Shown: positions 24,326-31,733 of the stretch, piece after piece
How positions within the stretch are numbered: the stretch's first letter is position 1
How the letters are laid out: every line of letters starts with the position of its first letter
Source of the DNA: Anaerolineae bacterium
GTDB lineage: Bacteria; Chloroflexota; Anaerolineae; Aggregatilineales; Aggregatilineaceae
NCBI GenBank assembly: GCA_023382715.1
Contig: JAHDWP010000031.1
Span: 1 to 38,098, forward strand
DNA length: 38,098 bases
Direction of reading: 5' to 3'
Position numbers and translations under genes: made by a program
The notes under the pieces: model-generated
Seen by the model: only the letters and a program-made list of their open reading frames with translations
Told to the model about the DNA's origin: nothing
Databases searched by the model: none

Positions 24326-25003
24326 ATGAACACCAGCCCCCCCGCTGATTCGCCGCCCATCTGGCTGTGGCGTGCTGCCGTGCTCGGCCTGATCGCGGCC
24401 CTGGCGCTGATCGGCGCGGGCGTTTTGCTCATCGCCGGCGGAGCGACCGATCCGCCAGTGGCCGGGCCGGTCGTCTGGGAAGATGTGGCGCTCACCTGGG
24501 CGGCGGATGCGCTCGCCAGGGGGGGCGAAGCCTGGGCCTCTGCGCCCGCGCCGCTGCCCGCGCCGCCCGCCGCGTTCACGCTGACGGTGCGCGCCCACCT
24601 GCCCGCCGAGGCCGATCCGCTGGCAGCGTGGGGCGTGTGGCTGGCGGGGGCGGATGGATCGCGGACGGTCTACGCGCTCAGCGCGGCGGGCTACCTCACC
24701 ACGCGCCGCTGCCCGGCGGGGCAGCCTATCCCGGATGCGCTCGCAGGCTGCCCCGCGCTGCGCCCGGAGTGGGACTGGAGTGCTTACCCGCGCATCCATC
24801 CGCCGAGCCAGGCCAACATCATCGCGCTGCACCGCGAGGCGGGCGGGGCGATCCGGCTGCGCATCAACGGCGAGCGGCTGGGCGCAGCGCCGGTGGAGGT
24901 GGCCGGGACGTGGGGCGTCTGGGCGCGGGCGGGAGACGGCGAGTCACTGCGCGTGGTCTGGGAACGAGCCGAGCTGCGCGCCGCCGTTCGGGGGAGCGGC
25001 TGA
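24326..25003 (+). CDS. Single-pass membrane protein with beta-rich exterior domain
   Basis: Function unknown. The 225-residue protein has a short Pro-rich cytoplasmic start, one transmembrane helix (about residues 12-37, LWRAAVLGLIAALALIGAGV), and an exterior domain of about 185 residues. Its strand pattern (AAWGVWLAGADG, YALSAAGYLTTRR, ANIIALHREAGGAIRLRING, VAGTWGVWARAGDGESLRVV) suggests a concanavalin-like jelly roll of the kind seen in glycan-binding modules. That is inference from pattern only. Two cysteines lie in the RRCPAGQ and AGCPALR region. I chose the ATG at 24326 because it immediately precedes the helix; the frame is open upstream through the terminator. No strong ribosome site is visible. 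Confidence 0.65.
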   Translation: MNTSPPADSPPIWLWRAAVLGLIAALALIGAGVLLIAGGATDPPVAGPVVWEDVALTWAADALARGGEAWASAPAPLPAPPAAFTLTVRAHLPAEADPLAAWGVWLAGADGSRTVYALSAAGYLTTRRCPAGQPIPDALAGCPALRPEWDWSAYPRIHPPSQANIIALHREAGGAIRLRINGERLGAAPVEVAGTWGVWARAGDGESLRVVWERAELRAAVRGSG

Positions 25004-25051
25004 TCTCTGCGACGGAGCAGCACCGCAGAAGATACTGTTGGGGAAACGCCG

Positions 25052-25080
25052 GTAGGGGGCGTATTGTAATGCGCCCCTAC
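25052..25080. repeat. Family B palindrome
   Basis: GTAGGGGGCG and GCGCCCCTAC ends enclose TATTGTAAT. It is one base longer than the copies at 22173 and 26358. Confidence 0.7.
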
Positions 25081-25107
25081 GGGGGCACTGCTCTGCTGCG
25101 CTCTGGT

Positions 25108-25151
25108 TGACCTCACCCCCGCCCGGCGCAGCGAGGCTGGGGGTGAGGTCA
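25108..25151. repeat. Family C element, short copy
   Basis: TGACCTCACCCCC and GGGGGTGAGGTCA form a perfect terminal inverted repeat around a CGGCGCAGCGAGGC-type centre. The CCCCCTCTCC stem of the full elements is missing, so this looks like an internal-deletion derivative. Confidence 0.75.
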
Positions 25152-25245
25152 CTGCCCGGCGACTGGCGAGTCGCTGGCAGCCTCTGCACGCACCCGGCAA
25201 ATTCCCCTGGTTGACGCCTGCCGCGCCCGCTGCTAGAGTCCGGCT

Positions 25246-26055
25246 ATGCGCCGATCTTTGTGCCGCCTCACCCTTGCTTTGCTGCTCGCCTGCTGGCTGC
25301 TGGCCGATCTGCCCTGGTCGTCCAGGGCGCGGGCGGGCGAGTCCCTGGACGCGACGCGCCGTCGCATTCGCGTGCCGGTGCTGATGTACCACTACATCAG
25401 CGCGCCGCCGCCGAACGCCGACCGATACCGGCTCGATCTGTCGGTGACGCCGGCGCAGTTCGCTGCGCAGTTGGCCTGGCTGCGGGGCAATGGCTACACG
25501 ACGGTGACGCTCGGCGATCTCACCGACGCGCTGGTGGGCGGCGCGCCTCTGCCCGCGCGCCCAGTGATCCTCACCTTCGACGATGGGTATGCCGACGCCT
25601 ATACTCAGGCCTTCCCGCTGCTGCGCGAGGCGGGGATGGTGGGCACGTTCTTCGTGGTGACGGAATGGCTGGACAACAGGCAGGCGGGTTACCTGACCTG
25701 GGACCAGGCGCGCGAGATGGCGGCGGCGGGCATGGCCATCGAGAGCCACAGCCGCTCGCACCCCGACCTGACGGACGGCTGCGATTACGATTGCCGCGTC
25801 TACCAGGTGTTGGGCAGCGCCGAGACCATCGCGGCAGAGATCGGCGTTCGTCCGCGCTTTTTCTGCTATCCCGGCGGGCGCTACGATGCGGCCATTTTCG
25901 CGGTGCTGGAAGGGGCGGGCATGGTGGGCGCAGTCACCACGCATGGCGGGACGCTGCATGTCAGCGAGCGCCCGCTGGAATTGCTGCGCGTCCGCGTGCG
26001 CGGCACGACGACGCTGCGCGAGTTCGGCTGGATGGTTGGCGAGTGGCGGAAATAG
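25246..26055 (+). CDS. Exported polysaccharide deacetylase (NodB/CE4 family)
   Basis: Predicted metal-dependent deacetylase acting on N-acetylated cell-wall or exopolysaccharide chains outside the membrane. The 269 residues start with a signal peptide (about 1-31). The NodB domain follows with all main motifs: TFDDGY (Asp112 and Asp113), HSRSHPDL with metal-binding His168 and His172, and CYPGGRY at 207-213. An N-terminal VLMYHYI segment is typical of the subgroup related to PgaB and other chitooligosaccharide deacetylases. An additional Cys pair occurs in GCDYDCRVY. The ATG at 25246 lacks a strong ribosome site. A small heptamer-type repeat starts just after the stop. Confidence 0.9.
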   Translation: MRRSLCRLTLALLLACWLLADLPWSSRARAGESLDATRRRIRVPVLMYHYISAPPPNADRYRLDLSVTPAQFAAQLAWLRGNGYTTVTLGDLTDALVGGAPLPARPVILTFDDGYADAYTQAFPLLREAGMVGTFFVVTEWLDNRQAGYLTWDQAREMAAAGMAIESHSRSHPDLTDGCDYDCRVYQVLGSAETIAAEIGVRPRFFCYPGGRYDAAIFAVLEGAGMVGAVTTHGGTLHVSERPLELLRVRVRGTTTLREFGWMVGEWRK

Positions 26056-26060
26056 CGATT

Positions 26061-26088
26061 GGTTTTTGGTGGCTGGTTTTTGGTGATT
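26061..26088. repeat. Two 14-base tandem units
   Basis: GGTTTTTGGTGGCT followed by GGTTTTTGGTGATT. Each can be read as two heptamers, similar in spirit to the CTGANNN heptamers at 5747. Confidence 0.6.
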
Positions 26089-26357
26089 GGCCTGGGGGGG
26101 TGGTTCCGGGTGAGGGCGCTCGCCGATGCGCCGTCCGCGAGGGGAGGCAGTCAGTCCCCGCTCAGAGATTCTAGGGAGAGGTTCGCGTTACGATTTACCT
26201 CATCCCTAAATCCCCTCTCCACACGCGGAGAGGGGGCTTCACTGCACGGCGACTCCCCCGCTCTGTTTATGGCTATGCATTTTCCACAGCTTGGATCGTG
26301 CCTGTCCGCCATCCTCGGCCCTTCTTCCGCGGGGGATACTGTTGGCGAAATGCGTCC

Positions 26358-26385
26358 GTAGGGGCGTATGGCCATATGCCCCTAC
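26358..26385. repeat. Family B palindrome, most perfect copy
   Basis: GTAGGGGCGTATGG and CCATATGCCCCTAC. The arms match except for one position (CGTATGG against CCATATG). Flanking C and G extend the symmetry by one base. Confidence 0.75.
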
Positions 26386-26448
26386 GAGGGCGCAGCAGAG
26401 CAGCGCTTCTACGGGAGGCGGCCAGAGGGAGGGGCCTTCTGCTGCAAC

Positions 26449-26482
26449 AGACTTCCGAAGTCTTCAGAGACTTCGGAAGTCT
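26449..26482. repeat. Family A palindrome, copy 3
   Basis: AGACTTCCGAAGTC and GACTTCGGAAGTCT form a 14-bp stem with loop TTCAGA. Unlike copies 1 and 2 it does not directly follow a gene. Confidence 0.8.
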
Positions 26483-26867
26483 CATCGCCGAGCGCTTTTG
26501 CTGCCAGCAGGATCAGAAGGAAGGGGGAAAGGTACTTCTCAAACGGCCCCTCAATTCCAGCCGGTTTCGACACCCTATCAGCCGCGCGAACCGGTCGCCA
26601 TTTCGCCGGAAATGTGGCATAACATACGTAAGACGCCGGGCAGCCCCTAGCGGAATCGCTGGCTGGCGCCGACAGGCCGGGCCTGGGCTGGCGGCGAGTG
26701 CGCCGCGCACTGCCCTCCAGCCGCGAGGGTACTGCCAGCAGCACCGCTCGTCTGGCTGTTCCGAGCTTGCGCGTCCACTCAGCGATTGGCCGAGGCCCGC
26801 TGCCCGGCGCGCCTGGTTCTGGGAGAGGTGTTCTGGGGCCGTGAGGCCACAGACCGCTATCGCACCG
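26483..26867. other. Long unassigned leader before the cupin gene
   Basis: The gap between the deacetylase and the cupin gene is 824 bases. Its first half is repeats (heptamers, a CCCTCTCC repeat near 26215, families B and A). From about 26630 to 26867 there is GC-rich, repeat-free sequence with no convincing reading frame or start codon. It might be a 5' leader or an unrecognised RNA; I cannot assign it. Confidence 0.4.
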
Positions 26868-26879
26868 AGAGGATACCCT

Positions 26880-27212
26880 ATGAGCGAGTTTGTATTTTTC
26901 GAGGATTTGGCCGCCCTCCTGGCGGAAATCCAGCCGGACAGCATCGTCAGCCGGACGCTGCATGGCGATGGCGATGTGAAAGCTGTGCTGTTCGGCTTCG
27001 ATACAGGCCAGGAACTCTCTGAGCATACTGCCGCGCTGCCGGCCTCGATCTTCGTGCTGCGTGGCGAGGCCGAGCTGAGCCTGGGCGGCGAACGGCGCCA
27101 GGCCGGCCCCGGCACCTGGGTGCACATGCCCCCTAACCTGCCGCATACGGTGGTGGCCCGTTCACCGCTGATCATGCTGCTGCTGCTCTACCGGCGGGGC
27201 GGCGAGAAGTGA
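26880..27212 (+). CDS. Small cupin-domain protein
   Basis: A single-domain cupin of 110 residues, function unknown. The first cupin motif is reduced: GQELSEHT keeps His49 but the usual HxH pair is incomplete, and ASIFVLRGEAEL follows. The second motif reads GTWVHMPPNLPHTV with His82 and His89. Metal binding is possible but not certain with this ligand set. AGAGGA lies six bases before the ATG at 26880; the long open frame upstream is not supported. The hemerythrin-like gene begins 54 bases downstream and they may be co-transcribed. Small cupins of this kind are often sensor or detoxification accessories. Confidence 0.85.
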   Translation: MSEFVFFEDLAALLAEIQPDSIVSRTLHGDGDVKAVLFGFDTGQELSEHTAALPASIFVLRGEAELSLGGERRQAGPGTWVHMPPNLPHTVVARSPLIMLLLLYRRGGEK

Positions 27213-27266
27213 GCTGGCGCGTCGAAGTGCTTGTACTGTAACGTATCATATGGAATGAGGTGTGCT

Positions 27267-27770
27267 ATGACCATTGTTACCCAACCCCTGCGCGACGAGC
27301 ATCAGGAATTGCTGCCACATATCGAGCACATCCGCACGGTTGCCGACCACGTCGGCGACATCCCTGCCGAGTCGCTGCGACGCGGCGTTGATGAGGTTTA
27401 CGATTTCCTCGCCCACCACCTGCTTGTGCACGCCGAAGCAGAAGAACGCGCCCTCTACCCGGTCATCGCCGAGATGCTCGGCGCGCCCGATGCCACCGCC
27501 ACGATGCGCCGCGATCACGTCGAGATCGGGCAGCTCATCGGCGAGCTGGCCGGGCTGCGCGCGCAGATCGGGGAAGGGGCGCTGCCCGTCTCCCTGGCCA
27601 AAGGGCTGCGGCGCGTCCTCTACGGGCTGTACGCCCTGGTGAAGGTTCACTTCGCCAAAGAAGAGGAGGTCTACCTGCCGCTGCTGGATGCGCAGATGAG
27701 TGCTGAGGAGGCCCGGCAGTTGTTTGAGAAGATGGAAGCAGCCGCGCAGGAGGCCAGAACGAGGCATTAG
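27267..27770 (+). CDS. Hemerythrin HHE domain protein
   Basis: A four-helix di-iron protein of 167 residues that could bind O2 or NO, or handle iron. Candidate ligands are spaced as in HHE domains: His12 in DEHQELLPHIEH, His51, His55 and Glu59 in LAHHLLVHAEAEE, His84 in RRDHVEIG, and His128 with Glu132 in KVHFAKEEEVYLP. The ATG at 27267 has AGG six bases upstream. It follows the small cupin by 54 bases and precedes the octaheme cytochrome gene by 105 bases. Several HHE proteins act in nitric oxide or nitrosative stress responses, which would fit that neighbour; this is inference. Confidence 0.9.
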   Translation: MTIVTQPLRDEHQELLPHIEHIRTVADHVGDIPAESLRRGVDEVYDFLAHHLLVHAEAEERALYPVIAEMLGAPDATATMRRDHVEIGQLIGELAGLRAQIGEGALPVSLAKGLRRVLYGLYALVKVHFAKEEEVYLPLLDAQMSAEEARQLFEKMEAAAQEARTRH

Positions 27771-27875
27771 GCCAGCGAGCACTGCCACTGGCCGGCTTGC
27801 TGGAGCAGAGGGTGTAGATACAGTGTAGCCTGTTCTATCCTGGCCTGTTCAAGAGGCTAATGAAGGGGGTTCTTG

Positions 27876-29201
27876 ATGACTGAACAACCGAGCAAGAGAG
27901 CGTCCGTCCTGACGGTAGGTCGCGTCCTGGTGCTGGGCCTGGTCGGGGTGATCCTCGTCCTCGGCCTGGTGCTGATCATCATGGCTGTTCAGGAAGCTGG
28001 AGAGACGGCAGAAGGGCCGAAGCGCGTCAACGCCCTGGCCAACAGCGACAACAAGTGCGTCAAGTGCCACGAGCGCGCGACGCCGGGCATTGTCCACCAA
28101 TATGGCTACAGCACGATGGCCGCCGCCAGCGTGAAGTGCGAAGACTGCCACGAAGTGAAAGCCGACTATCCGGGCGCGGTGGAGCACGAAGGCACCTACG
28201 TCCTGGGTTCGCCCACGACGGCCATGTGTGAGCGCTGCCACAAGCAGGAAGTGAAGGAGTTTTACGCCAGCCGCCACGCCTTGCCCGCCTATGTCGCCTA
28301 CTGGGGCACGGATGGCCTCAGCGAAGAGCTGCTTGCTCAGTACCAGGCCATCCCCGAAGGCAGCTTCGCCCCAGACAAAAGCCGCAATGATCTGCACGTG
28401 CTGGAAGGGGAAGCCATCACTCACTTCGCCTGCGAAACCTGCCACAACATCGGCCAGCCGGCCCTCGACGGATCGGTCGGCCAGTGCCAGAAGTGCCATC
28501 TGCGCCACGAGTTCAGCCTGGAGCAGGCGCGCAAGCCCGAAACCTGCAACGCCTGCCACATCGGCCCGGATCATCCGCAGTGGGAAATCTACCACCAGTC
28601 GCCGCACGGCATCGCCTACACGACGCTGGGCCACAACTGGAACTGGGAAGCCGAGCCGGGCACGCTCACCGTGAAAGACTTCCCGGCGGCCACCTGCGCC
28701 ATCTGCCATATAAGCGGTTTCGGCGGGACGGGCACCTCGCACGACGTGGGCGAGCGCCTGACCTGGTATCTGTTCGCCCCCATCAGCGAGCGCCGGCCTG
28801 CCTGGGAGAGCAACAAAGTGCGCATGCAGGGCGTGTGCCTGGAATGCCACAACGACAACTTCATCACCGAGTTCTACGAAGCGGCTGATCTGGCGACCGA
28901 GGCGACCAACGAGTGGGTCCGCGAGAGCAACGAGATCATCCAGCCGCTCAAAGACGCCGGCTTGCTGACCGCTGCCCCCTTCGACGAGCCGATTGACTAC
29001 ACCATCTTCGAGCTGTGGCATCACTGGGGTCGCACGGTCAAATTCGGCGCGTGGATGCAGGGGCCAGACTATACGCAGTGGCACGGCGCGTATGAGGTGC
29101 TGTCCGATCTGGCTGAGCTGCGCGAGATGGTTGCCGACAAGCTGGAGAAGGCCGGTCTCGCGGCGGAAGAAAGCGGTGAGACGACGGACTCAGGTAGCTA
29201 G
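27876..29201 (+). CDS. Membrane-anchored octaheme cytochrome c, hydroxylamine oxidoreductase (HAO) family
   Basis: Extracytoplasmic multiheme enzyme of 441 residues. A single N-terminal helix (about 14-37) anchors it. Eight CxxCH heme sites follow at Cys61, 88, 118, 186, 204, 224, 274 and 321. The segments CHLRHEFSLEQARKPETC, GPDHPQWEIYHQSPHG and TSHDVGERL are HAO-family hallmarks. The fourth site (CETCH, 186-190) corresponds to the catalytic heme. Family members oxidise hydroxylamine or hydrazine, or reduce nitrite or hydroxylamine. The catalytic heme of oxidising enzymes is cross-linked to a tyrosine; Tyr399 in GPDYTQWHG is a candidate but needs alignment. AGGGGG lies six bases before the ATG at 27876. 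Its stop is two bases before the next gene, so the pair is translationally coupled. Confidence 0.9.
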   Translation: MTEQPSKRASVLTVGRVLVLGLVGVILVLGLVLIIMAVQEAGETAEGPKRVNALANSDNKCVKCHERATPGIVHQYGYSTMAAASVKCEDCHEVKADYPGAVEHEGTYVLGSPTTAMCERCHKQEVKEFYASRHALPAYVAYWGTDGLSEELLAQYQAIPEGSFAPDKSRNDLHVLEGEAITHFACETCHNIGQPALDGSVGQCQKCHLRHEFSLEQARKPETCNACHIGPDHPQWEIYHQSPHGIAYTTLGHNWNWEAEPGTLTVKDFPAATCAICHISGFGGTGTSHDVGERLTWYLFAPISERRPAWESNKVRMQGVCLECHNDNFITEFYEAADLATEATNEWVRESNEIIQPLKDAGLLTAAPFDEPIDYTIFELWHHWGRTVKFGAWMQGPDYTQWHGAYEVLSDLAELREMVADKLEKAGLAAEESGETTDSGS

Positions 29202-29203
29202 CC

Positions 29204-30118
29204 ATGTACCATCTGGCAACCGTCTTCCCGCCGATTCGGCGCGTGCCCATCCCGTTCTCGCGCGACCAGATCATGCTGCTGATGGCGGCTGTCAACCTGG
29301 GCTTTCTCGGCCTGGACATCTATCTGGCGCACAATATCAGCGGGACCATCGTGCCGTATGAGTGGATTCCGATCATTTTCGGGCCGGTGGCGGGCGCCAT
29401 CCTGCTCGTCACCGGCCTGCTCGCCCTCAGGCAGCGCCCGCTGGCGACGCTGATCGCGACGGCGGTGCTGCTGGTCAGCATCGCGGTGGGCCTGCTGGGG
29501 GCGTACTTCCACGTTCTGCGCACCGCCTTGCCCGAAGGCCCCTCCGGCGAGCAGATCACCGTCCGGCTGCTGGTATGGGGGCCGCCCTTCCTGGGGCCAC
29601 TGATGTTCTCGCTGGTCGGTCTGTGGGGCATCAGCGCGGCCTGGGTCGAAGAGCCGCCCGACAGCGGGCGGCTGCGCATGCCGGGCGGCTGGCACCTGCC
29701 GCTGCCGCTGAGCAAGACGCGCGCCTACTTCCTGATGATGGGCCTGGGCATCATGGTCACGACCATCAGCGCTGTGCTCGACCATGCCCGCACCGGCTTC
29801 GCGAACGACTGGCTGTGGATTCCGACGGTCATTGGCGTCTTCGGCACCGTCGTCGGGGTGACGCTCGGCTTCATCGAACGCCCCACCCGCGCCGATCTGA
29901 TCACCTACACCGTCGCCATGCTGCTGCTGATCGTCACCGGTCTGGTCGGGGCCTGGCTGCACATCAACGACAACCTCACCTCGTCTGGCGCGTTCGTGGC
30001 GGAGCGCTTCATCCGAGGCGCGCCGTTCCTGGCCCCGCTGCTGTTTGCCAACGTGGGTGCGCTGGGGCTGATCGTCCTGCTCGACCCGCGCTCGGAGGTG
30101 CTGGGCGAGAGTCAGTGA
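29204..30118 (+). CDS. Eight-helix membrane protein with internal duplication, partner of the octaheme cytochrome
   Basis: Not a family I recognise. The 304-residue protein has about eight transmembrane helices in two homologous halves (about 20-150 and 170-295). Aligned landmarks are DIYLAH43 with AVLDH194, GLLGAYFH103 with GLVGAWLH253, and WGPPFLGPLMFSLVG with RGAPFLAPLLFANVG. The paired histidines sit at equivalent helix ends, on the same membrane face within each half, an arrangement that could ligate heme b. No soluble redox motif or cofactor-binding loop is seen. The ATG lies two bases after the octaheme stop, so it is almost certainly a partner, perhaps passing electrons to or from quinones. 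That role is inference. A terminator follows the gene. Confidence 0.85.
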   Translation: MYHLATVFPPIRRVPIPFSRDQIMLLMAAVNLGFLGLDIYLAHNISGTIVPYEWIPIIFGPVAGAILLVTGLLALRQRPLATLIATAVLLVSIAVGLLGAYFHVLRTALPEGPSGEQITVRLLVWGPPFLGPLMFSLVGLWGISAAWVEEPPDSGRLRMPGGWHLPLPLSKTRAYFLMMGLGIMVTTISAVLDHARTGFANDWLWIPTVIGVFGTVVGVTLGFIERPTRADLITYTVAMLLLIVTGLVGAWLHINDNLTSSGAFVAERFIRGAPFLAPLLFANVGALGLIVLLDPRSEVLGESQ

Positions 30119-30154
30119 TGGCTTGCCGCTGTCACAACCGTCGCTGCGTTTCAG

Positions 30155-30188
30155 AAACAGGGAACTGGCTGGTCTGGTTCCCTGTTTT
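30155..30188 (+). terminator. Terminator of the octaheme operon
   Basis: AAACAGGGAAC / GTTCCCTGTTT, a perfect 11-bp stem with an 11-base loop, ending in a TTTT run. It is 36 bases after the membrane-protein stop. Confidence 0.85.
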
Positions 30189-30204
30189 GTGCAGATCAAC
30201 ACAG

Positions 30205-30231
30205 TTCCACGAGCCGAGGAGGCTGTACAAT
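30205..30231 (+). promoter_or_regulatory. Candidate promoter of the nucleoside permease gene
   Basis: TGTACAAT (-10 TACAAT at 30226-30231, extended TG) with a TTCCAC 15 bases upstream. The spacing is short, so only the -10 is convincing. Confidence 0.4.
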
Positions 30232-30271
30232 TGACGATTAGAGTAAGCTCTTGATCTTTTGAGGAGAGAAG

Positions 30272-31339
30272 ATGGTGAAACACAAAATGTTCGCTCGTTC
30301 GCTGGTAGTTTCGCTCTTGCTGGTGACTCTGTTCGCTGGCATACCTGGCCTTTCGGCCCAATCCGACTCGCCCAAAGTTGTGAAAGTGCTCACCATAGCC
30401 ATGTTCGAGGTGGGCGAGATGAGAGGAGATTTCGCCGGTGAGGCGCAGTTTTGGGTAGAGGGAGAAGAACTCGATGAGGTCATCGAGATTCCCGGCAGTT
30501 GGTCACCGGTCTACTGCAATGCGGACGGCCATTGCCTGGTGGTGACGGGGATGGGCATTGCCAACGCCGCCTCAACCGTCATGGCGGTGGGACTCAGTGG
30601 CAAGCTCGATCTCAGCCAGACGTATGTCGTCGTGGCGGGGATCGCCGGCATCGATCCGCACGATGGCACGCTGGGATCGGCAGCCTGGGCCGACTGGGTG
30701 ATTGACGGCGACCTGGCTCATGAGATTGACTCGCGAGAGATACCCCCCGAATGGGACTATCCCCTGCTCCATCTGGGATGTGACGCGCCCTGGTGCGAAG
30801 AAGGTTGGGCGGCAGGCACAGAAGTCTACCAGCTTAATACGGCGTTGGTAGACTGGGCCTATACGCTCTCGAAGGATGTCGAATTGGCGGACAGCGAGAT
30901 GGCCCAGGCGTACCGGGCCAACTACCCCGCGGACTGGCCCGCCGCTGCGCCGCCCTCGGTCGTTCGCTGCGACACCATCGCCGCCAGCACCTACTGGCAC
31001 GGCGACCTGCTGGGAGCCTGGGCTGAATGGTGGGCCAGCCAGTGGAGCGGCGGGCAGGCGAACTACTGCATGACCGAGATGGAAGACAGCGCCACGCTCG
31101 CGGCCTTGAGCCGCCTGGCCAGCGCCGGCCTGGTAGACCTGGAGCGCGTGCTGGTGTTGCGCACGGCCAGCAACTTCGACCGCCCGTATCCGGGACAAAC
31201 GGCGGCTGAGTCGCTGGCCTCCGATAGCGGGGGCTTTGGCCCGTCAACCAGGAATGCCTATCTGGCCGGCTCGGTGGTGACAGACTACATCATCGCCAAC
31301 TGGGAGACCTGGCAGGACGGCGTGCCGCCCCTGCCGTAA
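30272..31339 (+). CDS. Purine nucleoside permease (NUP) family protein
   Basis: Exported protein of 355 residues of the NUP family, which is related by fold to nucleoside phosphorylases and was first described as fungal nucleoside transporters. A signal peptide (about 1-29) is followed by family landmarks. These are VKVLTIAMFEVGEM, VTGMGIANAASTVMA, VVVAGIAGIDPHDGTLGSAA, a SREIPPEWDYP segment, EMEDSATLAALSRL and LRTASNFDRP. The signal peptide implies an extracytoplasmic nucleoside-binding or nucleoside-cleaving role rather than transport by itself, since no membrane helices follow. GAGGAG precedes the ATG. It lies in the same direction as the octaheme operon but after its terminator. It ends with its own strong terminator. 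Confidence 0.88.
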   Translation: MVKHKMFARSLVVSLLLVTLFAGIPGLSAQSDSPKVVKVLTIAMFEVGEMRGDFAGEAQFWVEGEELDEVIEIPGSWSPVYCNADGHCLVVTGMGIANAASTVMAVGLSGKLDLSQTYVVVAGIAGIDPHDGTLGSAAWADWVIDGDLAHEIDSREIPPEWDYPLLHLGCDAPWCEEGWAAGTEVYQLNTALVDWAYTLSKDVELADSEMAQAYRANYPADWPAAAPPSVVRCDTIAASTYWHGDLLGAWAEWWASQWSGGQANYCMTEMEDSATLAALSRLASAGLVDLERVLVLRTASNFDRPYPGQTAAESLASDSGGFGPSTRNAYLAGSVVTDYIIANWETWQDGVPPLP

Positions 31340-31382
31340 GCGCGCCGTTCGTCCCGCGCTCGGAGGTGCTGGGGTAAGACCA

Positions 31383-31715
31383 TTGGAGGGCACGCTCGTA
31401 CACGGCGAGCGTGCCCCGGACTTTTTTCTTTCTCGATGGGGTGCGTGCAAAACCTGTCAGGGTAGGGTACTGCTCTGCTACGCCCGCATCGCACGCCCTC
31501 ATTTCGCCTTCCTGATCGCACCCCAGGGGGCCAACCGTTCGCTGACTCACTTGCTGACCGTGTACCGCCGGCTTGATGTGCTGGAGTACTTCGCCGAACA
31601 AGGCCGTCTGCCTCGCGCGCTCATCGTGGCCCGCTGGGATGCTCACGGGGGCACCATCGCGTTCGACAGTATTGTGACAACCGATGCCCAGAAGGTCGAG
31701 CTGGGAAAATTCTAA
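31383..31715 (+). pseudogene. Possible gene remnant before DUF166
   Basis: An open frame of 110 codons whose 5' part overlaps the NUP terminator and whose only start is a TTG. From about 31440 the codon third positions are GC-rich, as in real genes of this window. The translation (for example FLIAPQGANRSLTHLL and YRRLDVLEYFAEQGRLPRAL) is well behaved but matches no family I know. The likeliest reading is the C-terminal remnant of a gene that lost its 5' end. A short real gene is less likely. Confidence 0.35.
31388..31433 (+). terminator. Strong terminator after the NUP gene
   Basis: GGGCACGCTCG / CGAGCGTGCCC, a perfect 11-bp stem with a seven-base loop. After CGGAC comes TTTTTTCTTTCT. Confidence 0.88.
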
Positions 31716-31733
31716 CAACCCAAAGGACACCCT

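Noticed and set aside
26298-26879. Upstream extension of the cupin frame (about 194 codons)
   Set aside because: The extension runs through two palindromes and repeat sequence; a proper ribosome site lies just before 26880.
27876-29201. Octaheme gene as a nitrite reductase NrfA or an octaheme tetrathionate/nitrite reductase
   Set aside because: No CxxCK or other variant heme site is seen, there are eight CxxCH sites, and the HEFSLEQARKPETC and GPDHPQ segments match HAO-type proteins.
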